The position numbers were made by a program, and so were the translations under genes. Of a stretch of 59,475 nt of DNA, positions 1 through 8,991 are shown in pieces. Source of the stretch: Bacteroidales bacterium UBA6431 (GTDB taxonomy: Bacteria > Bacteroidota > Bacteroidia > Bacteroidales > UBA932); the NCBI GenBank assembly GCA_002439095.1, contig DJOT01000002.1:1-59475 (forward strand), written 5' to 3'. Under the pieces are notes generated by a model. The model did not search any database. It was not told where the DNA came from and was given only the letters and a program-made list of their open reading frames with translations. The first letter of the stretch is position 1. Every line of letters begins with the position of its first letter.

Positions 1-84
1 AGTAAGTGTCAAAGATGGAAATTTACAACTTCGCATCGTGCCCTGCAAGACAATTTATCTACATTTGCTATGTTGATAAGTTTT

Positions 85-116
85 TTGGGAGCATCGAGAA
101 AAATTGCCTACCTTTG
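85..116 (+). promoter_or_regulatory. Promoter of the pyr operon
   Basis: A TTG at 85-87 is followed after 21 bases by TACCTTTG at 109-116, matching the Bacteroidetes TTG / TAnnTTTG promoter. Transcription would begin near 123, about 30 bases before pyrC. A second TACATTTG at 60-67 lacks an obvious -33 element. The first transcribed bases can form a hairpin (GATTGC 120-125, GCAATC 129-134). No long attenuator or riboswitch is visible. Confidence 0.6.
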
Positions 117-151
117 CATGATTGCGCTGCAATCATTGAAAAATCCGCTCA

Positions 152-1402
152 ATGATACAGGACATTTTGCTCAGAGGCAGCGGTCCCGACATTCTGGTCA
201 GGAACGGCATCATCTGCAGGAAGGGGTACAACCTGCAGGTCGGAGAGGGCGTTCACATCATCGACACCACCGGATGCCTTGTTTCCTACGGCTTCGCCGA
301 CATCCACGTACATTTCAGAGAACCCGGATTCTCCTATAAGGAGACGATCCGAAGCGGCTCGCTCGCGGCGGCGGCAGGAGGTTACACCACGGTCTGCGCC
401 ATGCCGAACCTCGATCCTGTCCCGGACAGCCTTGAAACAATCGCCATTGAACAGGAGATCATCGACCGCGATGCAGTGGTGGAAGTCCTCCCGTACGCCT
501 CCATCACCAAAGGCCGCAAGGGTCTGGAACTTGTGGACATGGCCGCGCTCAAGGGACATTGCGTAGCGTTCTCTGACGACGGAAGCGGAGTACAGGACGG
601 AGAGATGATGCTCAAGGCCATGGAAGCCGCAGCTCGGGAAGACGTGATCATAGCGGCCCACTGCGAAGACAACAGCCTGCTCCATGGAGGTTACATCCAC
701 GACGGACGCTACTGCCGCGAGCACGGGCACCGGGGCATCTGCTCCGAGAGCGAGTGGGGCCAGATAAAGCGCGACCTTGAACTGTGCGCGCATACAGGCT
801 GCCGCTACCACGTCTGCCACATCTCCACAGCCGAAAGCGTGGAACTCATCCGCGAAGCCAAGAGACGCGGAGTCCGTGTCACTTGCGAGACTGCCCCCCA
901 CTATCTCTGCCTCACCGAGGACAATCTGAAAGAAGACGGAAGATTCAAGATGAACCCGCCCCTGCGCAGCGAGACCGACCGGGCCGCCCTGCTTGAAGGC
1001 CTGCGCGACGGGACGATAGACGCGATAGCCACCGACCACGCGCCACACAGCGCCGAAGAGAAATCACGGGGACTGGAAGGCAGTGCCATGGGCATCACCG
1101 GGCTTGAGACAGCCTTCCCGGTGCTCTACACCGACCTCGTCCGCACCGGGCAGCTCAGTCTTGAAAGACTCACCGAAGCCCTCTGCGCCTCACCAAGAAA
1201 GATATTCCGACTCGGCGGCGGTAGCCTTGAGGAAGGCGCAAGGGCGGACATCACCGTGATCGACCTCAACTCCAAGTACCTGATAGACAGTTCCAGATTC
1301 CTCTCCATGGGGCACTCCACCCCGTTCGAAGGAAAGGAAGTCTACGGCAAAGTGAAACTCACCCTCAAAGACGGGGAAACAGTATATTCATGCAAAAACT
1401 GA
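152..1402 (+). CDS. pyrC: Dihydroorotase
   Basis: This 416-residue protein is a class I-type dihydroorotase, which closes carbamoyl-aspartate to dihydroorotate, the third step of UMP synthesis, in the cytoplasm. The amidohydrolase zinc motif HVHFREPG lies at residues 52-59 and the C-terminal metal/catalytic motif TDHAPH near residue 288. The length fits the family. It is the first gene of a six-gene operon, 30-odd bases behind a Bacteroidetes promoter, with no Shine-Dalgarno sequence. Its 3' end overlaps pyrK by 13 bases, so the two are probably translationally coupled. Confidence 0.96.
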   Translation: MIQDILLRGSGPDILVRNGIICRKGYNLQVGEGVHIIDTTGCLVSYGFADIHVHFREPGFSYKETIRSGSLAAAAGGYTTVCAMPNLDPVPDSLETIAIEQEIIDRDAVVEVLPYASITKGRKGLELVDMAALKGHCVAFSDDGSGVQDGEMMLKAMEAAAREDVIIAAHCEDNSLLHGGYIHDGRYCREHGHRGICSESEWGQIKRDLELCAHTGCRYHVCHISTAESVELIREAKRRGVRVTCETAPHYLCLTEDNLKEDGRFKMNPPLRSETDRAALLEGLRDGTIDAIATDHAPHSAEEKSRGLEGSAMGITGLETAFPVLYTDLVRTGQLSLERLTEALCASPRKIFRLGGGSLEEGARADITVIDLNSKYLIDSSRFLSMGHSTPFEGKEVYGKVKLTLKDGETVYSCKN

Positions 1403-2127
1403 GATTCACCATACAATCCAACACTCCCGTGGCACGGGACACGTTCCGCATGCAGCTCAGCTGCCCGGAGATGGATCCCTGCCGGAGCGGACAGTTCGTG
1501 GACATAGCCCTGGACGGGTTCTTCCTGCGAAGGCCGATATCAGTCTGCGACTGCAGCCCGGGAAGCTTGACCCTGCTCTACAAGACGGTGGGCAGCGGAA
1601 CCATGATGCTGTCCAGGATGCAGCCCGGAGACACGCTTGAACTGCTCTGCGGTCTAGGGCACGGGTTTACACCCGAGTCCTGCCGTGCCAAGGCACTGCT
1701 TGCGGGAGGAGGGATAGGTGCGGCACCGTTGTATCTTCTCGCCAAAGAACTTCTCTCCGCAGGCAGGCAGGTCAACGTTTTTCTCGGATTCAACCGGGCG
1801 GACGAGGTGCTGCTGCGTGAAGAATTCTCAACCTTGGGGATCAGGCCGCACATCGCCACCATGGACGGGAGCGAAGGCACCAAAGGCTTCGTGACAGACG
1901 CCATCCGGGAAGCAAAACCGGAATACGATTTCTTCTACACCTGCGGACCGATGAAGATGATGCAGGCAGTCTGCGGAACTCTCGATTGCAGAGGCGAGGC
2001 GAGCCTCGAAGAAAGGATGGGCTGCGGGGCCGGATTCTGCTACGGATGCAGCTGCCACACCACAGTGGGGGCAAAAAGAATCTGCAAGGACGGGCCGGTG
2101 TTCAAAAAAGAAGACATAATATGGTAA
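1390..2127 (+). CDS. pyrK: Dihydroorotate dehydrogenase B, electron-transfer subunit
   Basis: This is the 245-residue FAD and [2Fe-2S] subunit of class IB dihydroorotate dehydrogenase, passing electrons from PyrD to NAD+. It has an N-terminal ferredoxin-reductase-like FAD domain, a nucleotide-binding glycine-rich stretch (GGGIGAAPLY, about residues 100-109) and a C-terminal cluster motif with cysteines in MGCGAGFCYGC and a fourth near ICKDG. It starts inside the end of pyrC and overlaps the pyrD start by 7 bases, the expected pyrK-pyrD coupling. Having PyrK shows the pathway uses NAD+ rather than quinone at this step. Confidence 0.95.
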   Translation: MQKLRFTIQSNTPVARDTFRMQLSCPEMDPCRSGQFVDIALDGFFLRRPISVCDCSPGSLTLLYKTVGSGTMMLSRMQPGDTLELLCGLGHGFTPESCRAKALLAGGGIGAAPLYLLAKELLSAGRQVNVFLGFNRADEVLLREEFSTLGIRPHIATMDGSEGTKGFVTDAIREAKPEYDFFYTCGPMKMMQAVCGTLDCRGEASLEERMGCGAGFCYGCSCHTTVGAKRICKDGPVFKKEDIIW

Positions 2128-3032
2128 GGGATCTTTCAGTCAACCTCTGCGGAATCAGGCTCGACAACCCTGTAATCCCGGCCAGCGGGACTTTCGGCTT
2201 CGGGCTGGAAATGGCGGACGCTTTCGACCTCAATGTGCTCGGCGGCATCAGCCTCAAAGGCACCACAGAGCAGCCGCGCTTCGGAAATCCGACCCCGCGC
2301 ATAGCCGAATGCCCTGACGGGATGATCAACTCCGTAGGGCTCCAGAACCCGGGGATCGACATCCTCGTGCACGAAAAAGTCCCTGCGCTAAGGAAGATAT
2401 ACCACAAGGCCGTGATCGCCAACATAAGCGGCTTCTCCATAGAAGAATACGCGCGCAACTGCGCCAAGGCCGACTCCTGTCCGGGGATTGACATCATAGA
2501 AGTCAACGTCTCCTGCCCCAATGTGCACAACGGAGGGATGGCCTTCGGGACCTGTGCCTCTGCGGCAGCTCAAGTGACTGCGGCTGTCAAGGCGGTCTGC
2601 AGCAAGCCTGTATTCATCAAGCTCAGCCCCAACGTGACCGACATAGTGGAGATCGCCCGCGCCTGCGAGGACTCCGGAGCGGACGGGCTGACCCTCATCA
2701 ACACCCTGCTCGGCATGAGGATAGACATACACCGGCGCAGGCCTGTGGTGGCCGCCGGGATGGGCGGGTTCTCCGGCAGGGCCGTGTTCCCCGTGGCGCT
2801 GAGAATGGTTTATCAAGTAAGCAAGGCTTGCCACATACCGGTAATGGGCTGCGGCGGCGTGGCCAGCGCGGAGGACGTGGTGGAGATGATGATGGCCGGG
2901 GCCACGGCTGTGCAGGTCGGAGCGGAGAATATCCGCAACCCTTACGCCTGTCCGGAGATAATAAATGCGCTTCCGGGGGTCATGGAAAATCTCGGAATAG
3001 AAAAATTGTCAGAAATACAAGAAATAATATAA
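2121..3032 (+). CDS. pyrD: Dihydroorotate dehydrogenase B, catalytic subunit
   Basis: This 303-residue FMN-binding TIM-barrel protein oxidises dihydroorotate to orotate. I chose the ATG at 2121 (MVRDLSVNLCG) because it opens at the conserved N-terminus and overlaps the pyrK stop. The frame stays open further upstream, but only as a shadow inside pyrK. The class IB active-site loop NVSCPNVHNGG carries the catalytic cysteine, and MINSVGLQNPG matches the substrate-side loop. Only one base separates it from pyrF. Confidence 0.95.
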   Translation: MVRDLSVNLCGIRLDNPVIPASGTFGFGLEMADAFDLNVLGGISLKGTTEQPRFGNPTPRIAECPDGMINSVGLQNPGIDILVHEKVPALRKIYHKAVIANISGFSIEEYARNCAKADSCPGIDIIEVNVSCPNVHNGGMAFGTCASAAAQVTAAVKAVCSKPVFIKLSPNVTDIVEIARACEDSGADGLTLINTLLGMRIDIHRRRPVVAAGMGGFSGRAVFPVALRMVYQVSKACHIPVMGCGGVASAEDVVEMMMAGATAVQVGAENIRNPYACPEIINALPGVMENLGIEKLSEIQEII

Positions 3033-3033
3033 G

Positions 3034-3738
3034 ATGGCAAAAGACGTGATCATCGCCTGCGATTTCAGCGGCAGGAAAGAGACGATGGACTTCCTCTCTC
3101 TCTTCGGAGACGGAGAGAGGCCGTTCGTCAAGATAGGCATGGAGCTCTTCTACAGCGAGGGCCCGCAGATTGTAAGGGACATACGCGAGCGCGGACACAG
3201 GATTTTCCTGGATCTCAAACTCCACGACATCCCCAACACAGTAAAGAAAGCCTGCCGTGTGCTTTCGGGGCTGGATGTGGACATGTGCAACGTACACGCC
3301 GCCGGCACCATAGAGATGATGCGGGCCGGACTGGAGGGCCTCACCCGCCCGGACGGAAGCCGTCCGCTGCTCATAGCAGTGACCCAACTCACCTCCACAA
3401 GCGAAGAGCGGATGCGCAGCGAGCTGCTCATAGATGCTCCGATCAACGATGTCATCGTCCACTATGCCTCCAACGCGCGCGAAGCCGGGCTGGACGGGGT
3501 CGTATGCTCCCCTCTTGAGGCTGGTATGGTCAAGAGCGCCTGCGGGCAGAGTTTTCTCACCGTCACCCCGGGAGTGAGGTTCGCCGACTCGGCAGCCGAT
3601 GACCAGTCACGTATCACCACCCCTGCCAGAGCCAGGGAGATCGGCTCCGACTACATAGTGGTGGGCCGTCCCGTCACCGCCGCCACAGACCCCGTGGCAG
3701 CATACAGAAGATGTGTAAAAGAATTTCTGAACAAGTAA
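3034..3738 (+). CDS. pyrF: Orotidine 5'-phosphate decarboxylase
   Basis: This 234-residue type 1 OMP decarboxylase makes UMP from OMP. The N-terminal IACDFSGR, the central catalytic FLDLKLHDIPNT (the D-x-K-x-x-D array) and the C-terminal phosphate-binding VVGRPVT are all present. The start is one base after pyrD stops, and the stop lies 5 bases before the pyrE ATG. Length is normal for the short bacterial type 1 family. Confidence 0.95.
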   Translation: MAKDVIIACDFSGRKETMDFLSLFGDGERPFVKIGMELFYSEGPQIVRDIRERGHRIFLDLKLHDIPNTVKKACRVLSGLDVDMCNVHAAGTIEMMRAGLEGLTRPDGSRPLLIAVTQLTSTSEERMRSELLIDAPINDVIVHYASNAREAGLDGVVCSPLEAGMVKSACGQSFLTVTPGVRFADSAADDQSRITTPARAREIGSDYIVVGRPVTAATDPVAAYRRCVKEFLNK

Positions 3739-3743
3739 TCGAT

Positions 3744-4352
3744 ATGGAGAGAATCATCGCAAAGGAGCTCCTTTCAATAGGGGCAGTATTCCTCCGCCCG
3801 GAGGAACCGTTCACATGGGCCAGCGGCATCAAGAGCCCCATCTATTGTGACAACCGCCTGACCCTGTCCGCCCCGGAGGTGAGGCAGAAAATCGAGGTCG
3901 GGCTGGCCACTCTCGTGATGAAACATTACCCTGAGTGCCAGATGCTTATGGGCACCTCCACGGCCGGAATCGCCCACGCTGCCATCACCGCCTCCATCCT
4001 CGGGCTTCCAATGGGATATGTACGCGGCGAGGCCAAAGACCACGGACGCGGCAACCGCATAGAGGGCAAGATGGACAAGGGTACAAAAGTGGTGGTCATC
4101 GAGGATCTCATCTCCACCGGCGGCAGCTGCATCGATGTCGTGGAGGCGCTCCGGGAAGAAGGGGCGGAAGTGCTCGGCATCGCCAGCATCTTCACCTACG
4201 GCATCAAGAAAGGACTCATGAGGATAGCCGACGCGCGGACAGTCAACTACTCCCTGAGCAACCTCGACACCCTTGTGGAAGTCGCCGCTGAAGAAGGCTA
4301 CATCGCCCCGGAATGGAAGAACAAGATAATTGAATTCAGAGACAGCTTATGA
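3744..4352 (+). CDS. pyrE: Orotate phosphoribosyltransferase
   Basis: This 202-residue protein adds ribose-5-phosphate from PRPP to orotate. The PRPP-binding signature VVVIEDLISTGGSC is clear, and FLRPEEPFTWASG is the usual N-terminal orotate-binding region. I start it at 3744 (MERIIAKELL) rather than at an in-frame upstream ATG inside pyrF. The stop overlaps the pyrB start as ATGA at 4349-4352, suggesting coupled translation. Confidence 0.95.
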   Translation: MERIIAKELLSIGAVFLRPEEPFTWASGIKSPIYCDNRLTLSAPEVRQKIEVGLATLVMKHYPECQMLMGTSTAGIAHAAITASILGLPMGYVRGEAKDHGRGNRIEGKMDKGTKVVVIEDLISTGGSCIDVVEALREEGAEVLGIASIFTYGIKKGLMRIADARTVNYSLSNLDTLVEVAAEEGYIAPEWKNKIIEFRDSL

Positions 4353-5425
4353 AGCACCTTATAGACCCGATGGACCTCACACGTGAGGAGACAGACCAGA
4401 TAATCGCCCTTGCGGAGGACATAATCAAGGACAGGACCAAATACCAGGATCTCATGGCGCACCGCAAACTCGCCACCCTCTTCTACGAGCCGAGCACACG
4501 CACGCGCCTGAGCTTCACCTCTGCGATGATGGAGTTGGGAGGTAATGTCCTCGGCTTCTCCGATGCCAAGAGTTCTTCAGTCAGCAAGGGCGAGACAGTG
4601 CAGGACACCATACGCGTGGTCGGATGCTTCGCCGACATCATAGCGATGCGTCACCATCTGGAGGGAGCGCCGCTCGTGGCCGCTGAAGTGGCCAAGGTGC
4701 CGATCATCAATGCCGGGGACGGCAGCCACAGCCACCCTACACAGACGCTCACGGATCTTCTGACCATCAAGCGCGAACTCGGACGGATAGACGGGATCAC
4801 CATCGGCTTCTGCGGAGACCTTCGCTTCGGGCGCACTGTGCACTCCCTCATCAAGGCCCTTTCCCGCTACAAGGATGTCAGGGTCGTGCTGATCGCCCCA
4901 GACGAACTCAGGCTTCCTGACTACATCAAACAGGACGTCTGCGACAGCAAGGGCATAGAATACAAGGAGACCGGCAATCTGGACGAAGTTCTTCCGGAGC
5001 TCGATGTGCTCTACATGACGAGAGTCCAGAAGGAGCGGTTCCTGGACGAGGACGAGTTCGACAGGGTCAAGGACAGCTTCGTGCTGGACGCGAGGAGAAT
5101 GTCACTCGCCAAGGAGAAGATGGCCGTGCTGCACCCTCTCCCGAGGGTCAACGAGATCCTCACCGAAGTGGATGCCGACCCGCGCGCCGCTTATTTCCGC
5201 CAGGTGGAGAACGGCAAATTCGTCCGCATGGCTCTGATATGCAAGTTGCTTGAGTGGAAAGACGACAGCAGCCATACCATGCCTCAGGAAGAGTGGCTGA
5301 CCGACCCGTCACTGCACTGCAGCAATCCTAAGTGCATCTGCAACAACGAGAAAGTCGAACCGCGCTTCAAACGCACCACCGGCCGGGTGACCCGCTGCTG
5401 GTACTGTGACGCCAAGGTGCGGTAA
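4349..5425 (+). CDS. pyrB: Aspartate carbamoyltransferase with C-terminal PyrI-like zinc module
   Basis: The first ~305 of 358 residues are a complete catalytic chain of aspartate transcarbamoylase, the committed step of pyrimidine synthesis. It has the carbamoyl-phosphate loop PSTRTR, the loop SVSKGET, HPTQTLTD and HPLPRVNE. After a short linker the protein ends in a four-cysteine module, C324-x4-C329-x20-C350-x2-C353, with CSNPKC and CWYC. This closely resembles the zinc-binding domain of the regulatory subunit PyrI but lacks the nucleotide-binding allosteric domain. No separate pyrI follows. The fusion probably stabilises subunit contacts without CTP/ATP control; that part is inference. 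Confidence 0.94.
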   Translation: MKHLIDPMDLTREETDQIIALAEDIIKDRTKYQDLMAHRKLATLFYEPSTRTRLSFTSAMMELGGNVLGFSDAKSSSVSKGETVQDTIRVVGCFADIIAMRHHLEGAPLVAAEVAKVPIINAGDGSHSHPTQTLTDLLTIKRELGRIDGITIGFCGDLRFGRTVHSLIKALSRYKDVRVVLIAPDELRLPDYIKQDVCDSKGIEYKETGNLDEVLPELDVLYMTRVQKERFLDEDEFDRVKDSFVLDARRMSLAKEKMAVLHPLPRVNEILTEVDADPRAAYFRQVENGKFVRMALICKLLEWKDDSSHTMPQEEWLTDPSLHCSNPKCICNNEKVEPRFKRTTGRVTRCWYCDAKVR

Positions 5426-5441
5426 AAGCCAACTGGCCATA

Positions 5442-6614
5442 TCAATACAGGAATCCGAACATCCACAGCGGCACTTGGTTATCGAACACATACTCAATTG
5501 AATCCTTGACCACATAGGCGTCTTTCAGATTGGATATCTGTTTCTTTCCCTTGCTGCGCCCACCGACCTCGAAAGTCTTTCCGTCAATCTCAAAATCTGA
5601 TACGGGGGACTCTACAGTATCATATTTCTGTCTGGTCCAACAATAAAATATAGTCTCCCGGGCATTACCCGTTTCCGGATTTTCACCTGAAAGGACATAC
5701 GACATGTTGGAATTGTGGAGATAAATCTTGTCCATCTTGCGAAGAACGGCATCCCCATTGGCTTTCATACGGAGGACAGAGACAAGTTCGGCTTTTTCCA
5801 GATACTCCAGATACCTTGGAAGTTCGTCACGGCTCAATTCCAAGTCTCTGGCCATATCCGAGAAATTAATCTTGACCGGGACGCTCTTGGAGATGTAGTA
5901 CATGAACTTCTTGAGTTTCTGTGTGGCAGCGATGGTCATTCTGGCGTACTGGGGAATGTCAACCTCAATGGTCGTGTTGATGACTTGCCGCATGCGAGTT
6001 TCGAATTCGGGCTCCTGAAAGAAGGGGTAGCAGCCTTTTTTCATATAGTCGCCGAAGTATTTCAGCGGTCTCTCGATCCCATAAGGGAAATCCACTTTTC
6101 CTCGCAGCACCTCTTCCAGACTGGCCGATTTCAAAGACCAGCCATTACGCAGGTTCAGGTACTCACGGAATGACCATACAGGAAGATGGTACTCAATGAC
6201 TCGGCGGCTTAGATCAGCACCCCCTTCTTTGAGGTCCAGCAGGGAACTGCCGGAATATACGACATGCAGCAGCGGCAGACTGTCGTATATATTCTTGACC
6301 TCCCGGCTCCAGCCAGGATATTTATGGATTTCATCTATATACAGGTATTTCCCGCCACGGGCGAAGAAATTTCTGGCAGTATCAAGAAGGGTATGGGCGC
6401 TGAAATATATGTCATCAGCAATCACGTAAAGTGATTCATCCCTGTTTCCTGCCCTTCTGATGTGCTGTAAGATAAGAGTGGATTTACCGACTCCTTTTTG
6501 ACCGAGTATACCTAAGACGCGGACATCCCAATTTATGGTGTCATGCTGCGCCCGGAAGAAGTTCATCGGAGTCAGTTCCAGAAGTTGATTGAATTGTTCA
6601 TAAAGTGCCTGCAT
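5442..6614 (-). CDS. AAA-family ATPase of the AAA_14/DUF4143 type
   Basis: This 390-residue protein belongs to the common but poorly understood prokaryotic ATPase family with an N-terminal P-loop domain and a C-terminal DUF4143-like domain. The Walker A motif GQKGVGKST is at residues 38-46 and Walker B is YLYIDEIHKYPG, followed by the sensor-like VVYSGSS. The C-terminal half has a winged-helix-like stretch around SRDELPRYLEYLE. It converges on pyrB with 16 bases between. A TATATTTG promoter lies about 25 bases upstream. No partner toxin or nuclease is visible next to it. The cellular role is unknown. Confidence 0.85.
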   Translation of the reverse strand: MQALYEQFNQLLELTPMNFFRAQHDTINWDVRVLGILGQKGVGKSTLILQHIRRAGNRDESLYVIADDIYFSAHTLLDTARNFFARGGKYLYIDEIHKYPGWSREVKNIYDSLPLLHVVYSGSSLLDLKEGGADLSRRVIEYHLPVWSFREYLNLRNGWSLKSASLEEVLRGKVDFPYGIERPLKYFGDYMKKGCYPFFQEPEFETRMRQVINTTIEVDIPQYARMTIAATQKLKKFMYYISKSVPVKINFSDMARDLELSRDELPRYLEYLEKAELVSVLRMKANGDAVLRKMDKIYLHNSNMSYVLSGENPETGNARETIFYCWTRQKYDTVESPVSDFEIDGKTFEVGGRSKGKKQISNLKDAYVVKDSIEYVFDNQVPLWMFGFLY

Positions 6615-6639
6615 GATATATTGCGGTGTTTATCCGGCA

Positions 6640-6647
6640 CAAATATA
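6640..6647 (-). promoter_or_regulatory. Promoter -7 element for the AAA ATPase at 5442
   Basis: TATATTTG on the minus strand matches TAnnTTTG and would start an mRNA with a leader of about 20 bases. Confidence 0.5.
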
Positions 6648-6659
6648 AGAAAATTGCTG

Positions 6660-6990
6660 AACTTTACATGCAACTTTCAGAGAAAACTGCGGAGTTTTAT
6701 CCGCAGATAGACATCGTTATTGCAAGGTGTGGTGTACAGCAGAAAGGCGTTTTCTGTACGGCGGAAGATCCGGGTACAGGTTAGAGTGGAATAGTTGGAA
6801 AACGCTATAACCCGGCTTATAAAACGTTGTCCTGTCGCATTTTGTGGCGCAGGTTATAGGGTGAAAGCCGAGGATAGGCTAGAACCTAGTATTCCCGAGG
6901 AAAACAGACAATCCCACGGGACAACGAGTCCGTCGGACGTTGTCATAGCCCTGTCACCGGCGTAGATCAACAATTTTGCCTATAGTTCAC
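6660..6990. other. Gene-free, hairpin-rich intergenic region
   Basis: No convincing gene lies between the ATPase (ends 6614) and the MBOAT gene (ends 7135). The stretch holds several independent hairpins: 6687-6706 (7-bp perfect stem CTGCGGA/TCCGCAG), 6734-6759 (GTACAG/CTGTAC), 6831-6853 (CCTG-CGC/GCG-CAGG) and 6920-6944 (GACAAC/GTTGTC with an inner GTCC/GGAC). There is no T-tract after them. I do not recognise a known RNA family here. Confidence 0.35.
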
Positions 6991-7134
6991 ATGCAAACAT
7001 TTGACTATAAAACTTTTACAAAAAATCTAATTTTCGATTTGCAAAACATTTACGCATACAAAAGCCCCATCCCCTCCACCTTCTACCCCTGCACATCTAT
7101 ATTCCAATACAGGTGGGAGCACCCAAGAAGAAGC

Positions 7135-8991
7135 CTAGAACTGGAAGTATATGAACGCCTGGAGTTCGGCGGTGATGAACTGGTAGACGATGAAGACCAC
7201 GGCGACGACCGCGATGGCCATCAGCGGCAGAGGGAGGAGAGCGAAGTTGATCCGGTACCACCTCTTCCAGCGCGACGGCAGCCAGTGGATGAACAAGCCG
7301 AGCACGATCAAGGCGAAGACTTTCCAGTACTCCGCGCAGATCTGCGGGATCAGGCTCCAGTCCCAGGCGGAACCGATCTGCTGCACCATATTGCGCGCCG
7401 TGCTCCAAGCCACCTCGTTGGCCGTGGCCGGATCAAGGTTGCTTCCGCTCCGGAAAAACAGACGCGTGAAAGTGACGAACACAAACGTCTGCGCCACACC
7501 CCAGACATAGCCCAGCCGTCCGCATCCCTTCCCCCGGCAGAGGTGATAGACAAAGCGCACAAGCGTGCCGAGCCACACCAGAGCAGCCCAGACAAAGAGC
7601 AGGTTCCACACCGGAGCCGGGACGAGACGTGAAAGAAGCCCCAGAGACAGGGCAAGCAGACTCACCAGCGCCATCCTCAGAGTCCAGGACATGTCTTTCC
7701 AGAACTGATAGACAATCAGCCCGATGCCGTTGAGTCCGCCCCAGATGATGAAGTTCCACGAAGCTCCGTGCCACATTCCGCCGAGCAGCATCGTGATGAA
7801 ACGGTTGATGTTCGCGAGAATCTTCTTGCGCCTCTCCGGGAAACAGCGCGCCACTATACCGAGCGCAAGGGCAATCAGTACAAACACCAGCGACACCACC
7901 CACTGGCCTGAAAGCATCACGGCGATCAGCGCAAACAGCACGATCCAGAAATACGTGCCGAACGTGGCATTGCGGTTGCCGCCGAGAGGGATATAGAGAT
8001 ACGACTTGAGCCAACGGCTGAGCGACATGTGCCAGCGCCGCCAGAAATCCTGCGGGTTCGACGCCTTATAAGGAGAATTGAAGTTCTGCGGAAGATAGAA
8101 GCCCATCAGCATGGCCACACCGATGGCGATGTCCGTGTAGCCCGAGAAATCGGCATAGACCTGGAGCGAATAGCCGAAGAGTGCCGTGAGGTTCTCAAAG
8201 CCCGTAAAAAGGAGCGGGTTCTCAAAGACGCGGTCAATGAAGTTGACAGCAATATAGTCGCTCAGTATCAGTTTCTTGGCCAGTCCGTTGAGAATCCAGA
8301 ACACCGCAAGCCCGAACTGCCTGCGCCCGAGGTTGAAAGGCTTGTAGAGCTGCGGGATGAACTCGCTCGCCCTCACGATAGGCCCTGCCACAAGTTGAGG
8401 GAAAAAGCTCACATAGAAACCGAAATCCAGGATGTTGTCCACAGGTTTCACCTCCCTCCGGTAGACATCAACCGTATAGCTGATCACCTGGAAGATGAAG
8501 AACGAGATCCCGACAGGCAGCACTATGCTGTCCACCCGGAACAGCTCCCGCCCCGCGATGGCATTTCCAAGCGCACCGAACACGTCCGTCACCTTGATCT
8601 GAACCCCCGTCAAGGAATACAGCAGGTCGGCAAAGAAGTAACTGTACTTGAAATAGCAGAGCAGAAGCAGGTCAACGCAGACGCTCAGCACCAGCCAGGC
8701 ACGCCTCCGCCTCAGGTCGACAGAAGCAGCTATCCTCTTGGCTATCAAGAAATCAGAGCACGTCACAAAGAGCAGTATCAGCACCGACAGCCCGCTGGTC
8801 TTGAAGTAGAACAGCAGACTGGTGAAGAAAAGGAAACTGTTGCGCAGCAGCCGCCTGTCGCCTATCAAGGCAAACACGGCATAGACTATGGCAAAGAAAG
8901 CCCAGAAATAGAACTGGGTGAAAAGCAGGGGCGAGTTGGGGTCAAACGAGAACAGCCGCCGCAGGAAAGTCCATATCACACTGAGATCCAT
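7135..8991 (-). CDS. MBOAT-family membrane O-acyltransferase (AlgI-like)
   Basis: This 618-residue polytopic membrane protein resembles AlgI/PatA/DltB acyltransferases, which move acyl (usually acetyl) groups across the membrane for transfer to a cell-envelope glycan. The core from about residue 155 to 420 contains VAGPIVRASEFIPQ, FWRRWHMSLSRWL (H321) and the invariant catalytic histidine H408 in MWHGASWNFIIWG. It follows two SGNH-fold hydrolase genes directly, the usual pairing of a membrane acyl channel with extracytoplasmic transferases. The glycan substrate is not revealed. It is the last gene of the uvrB transcription unit. Confidence 0.9.
   Translation of the reverse strand: MDLSVIWTFLRRLFSFDPNSPLLFTQFYFWAFFAIVYAVFALIGDRRLLRNSFLFFTSLLFYFKTSGLSVLILLFVTCSDFLIAKRIAASVDLRRRRAWLVLSVCVDLLLLCYFKYSYFFADLLYSLTGVQIKVTDVFGALGNAIAGRELFRVDSIVLPVGISFFIFQVISYTVDVYRREVKPVDNILDFGFYVSFFPQLVAGPIVRASEFIPQLYKPFNLGRRQFGLAVFWILNGLAKKLILSDYIAVNFIDRVFENPLLFTGFENLTALFGYSLQVYADFSGYTDIAIGVAMLMGFYLPQNFNSPYKASNPQDFWRRWHMSLSRWLKSYLYIPLGGNRNATFGTYFWIVLFALIAVMLSGQWVVSLVFVLIALALGIVARCFPERRKKILANINRFITMLLGGMWHGASWNFIIWGGLNGIGLIVYQFWKDMSWTLRMALVSLLALSLGLLSRLVPAPVWNLLFVWAALVWLGTLVRFVYHLCRGKGCGRLGYVWGVAQTFVFVTFTRLFFRSGSNLDPATANEVAWSTARNMVQQIGSAWDWSLIPQICAEYWKVFALIVLGLFIHWLPSRWKRWYRINFALLPLPLMAIAVVAVVFIVYQFITAELQAFIYFQF

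Noticed and set aside
6800..6840. Stretch ATAACCCGGCTTAT resembling the 3' end of RNase P RNA
   Set aside because: The rest of RNase P RNA (such as the GAGGAAAGTCCGGGC core) is absent and the order of the elements is wrong.
6976..7632. 218-codon plus-strand frame opposite the MBOAT 3' end
   Set aside because: It is mostly antisense to the MBOAT gene; its sequence is Arg/Gln/Pro-rich and unlike a real protein.
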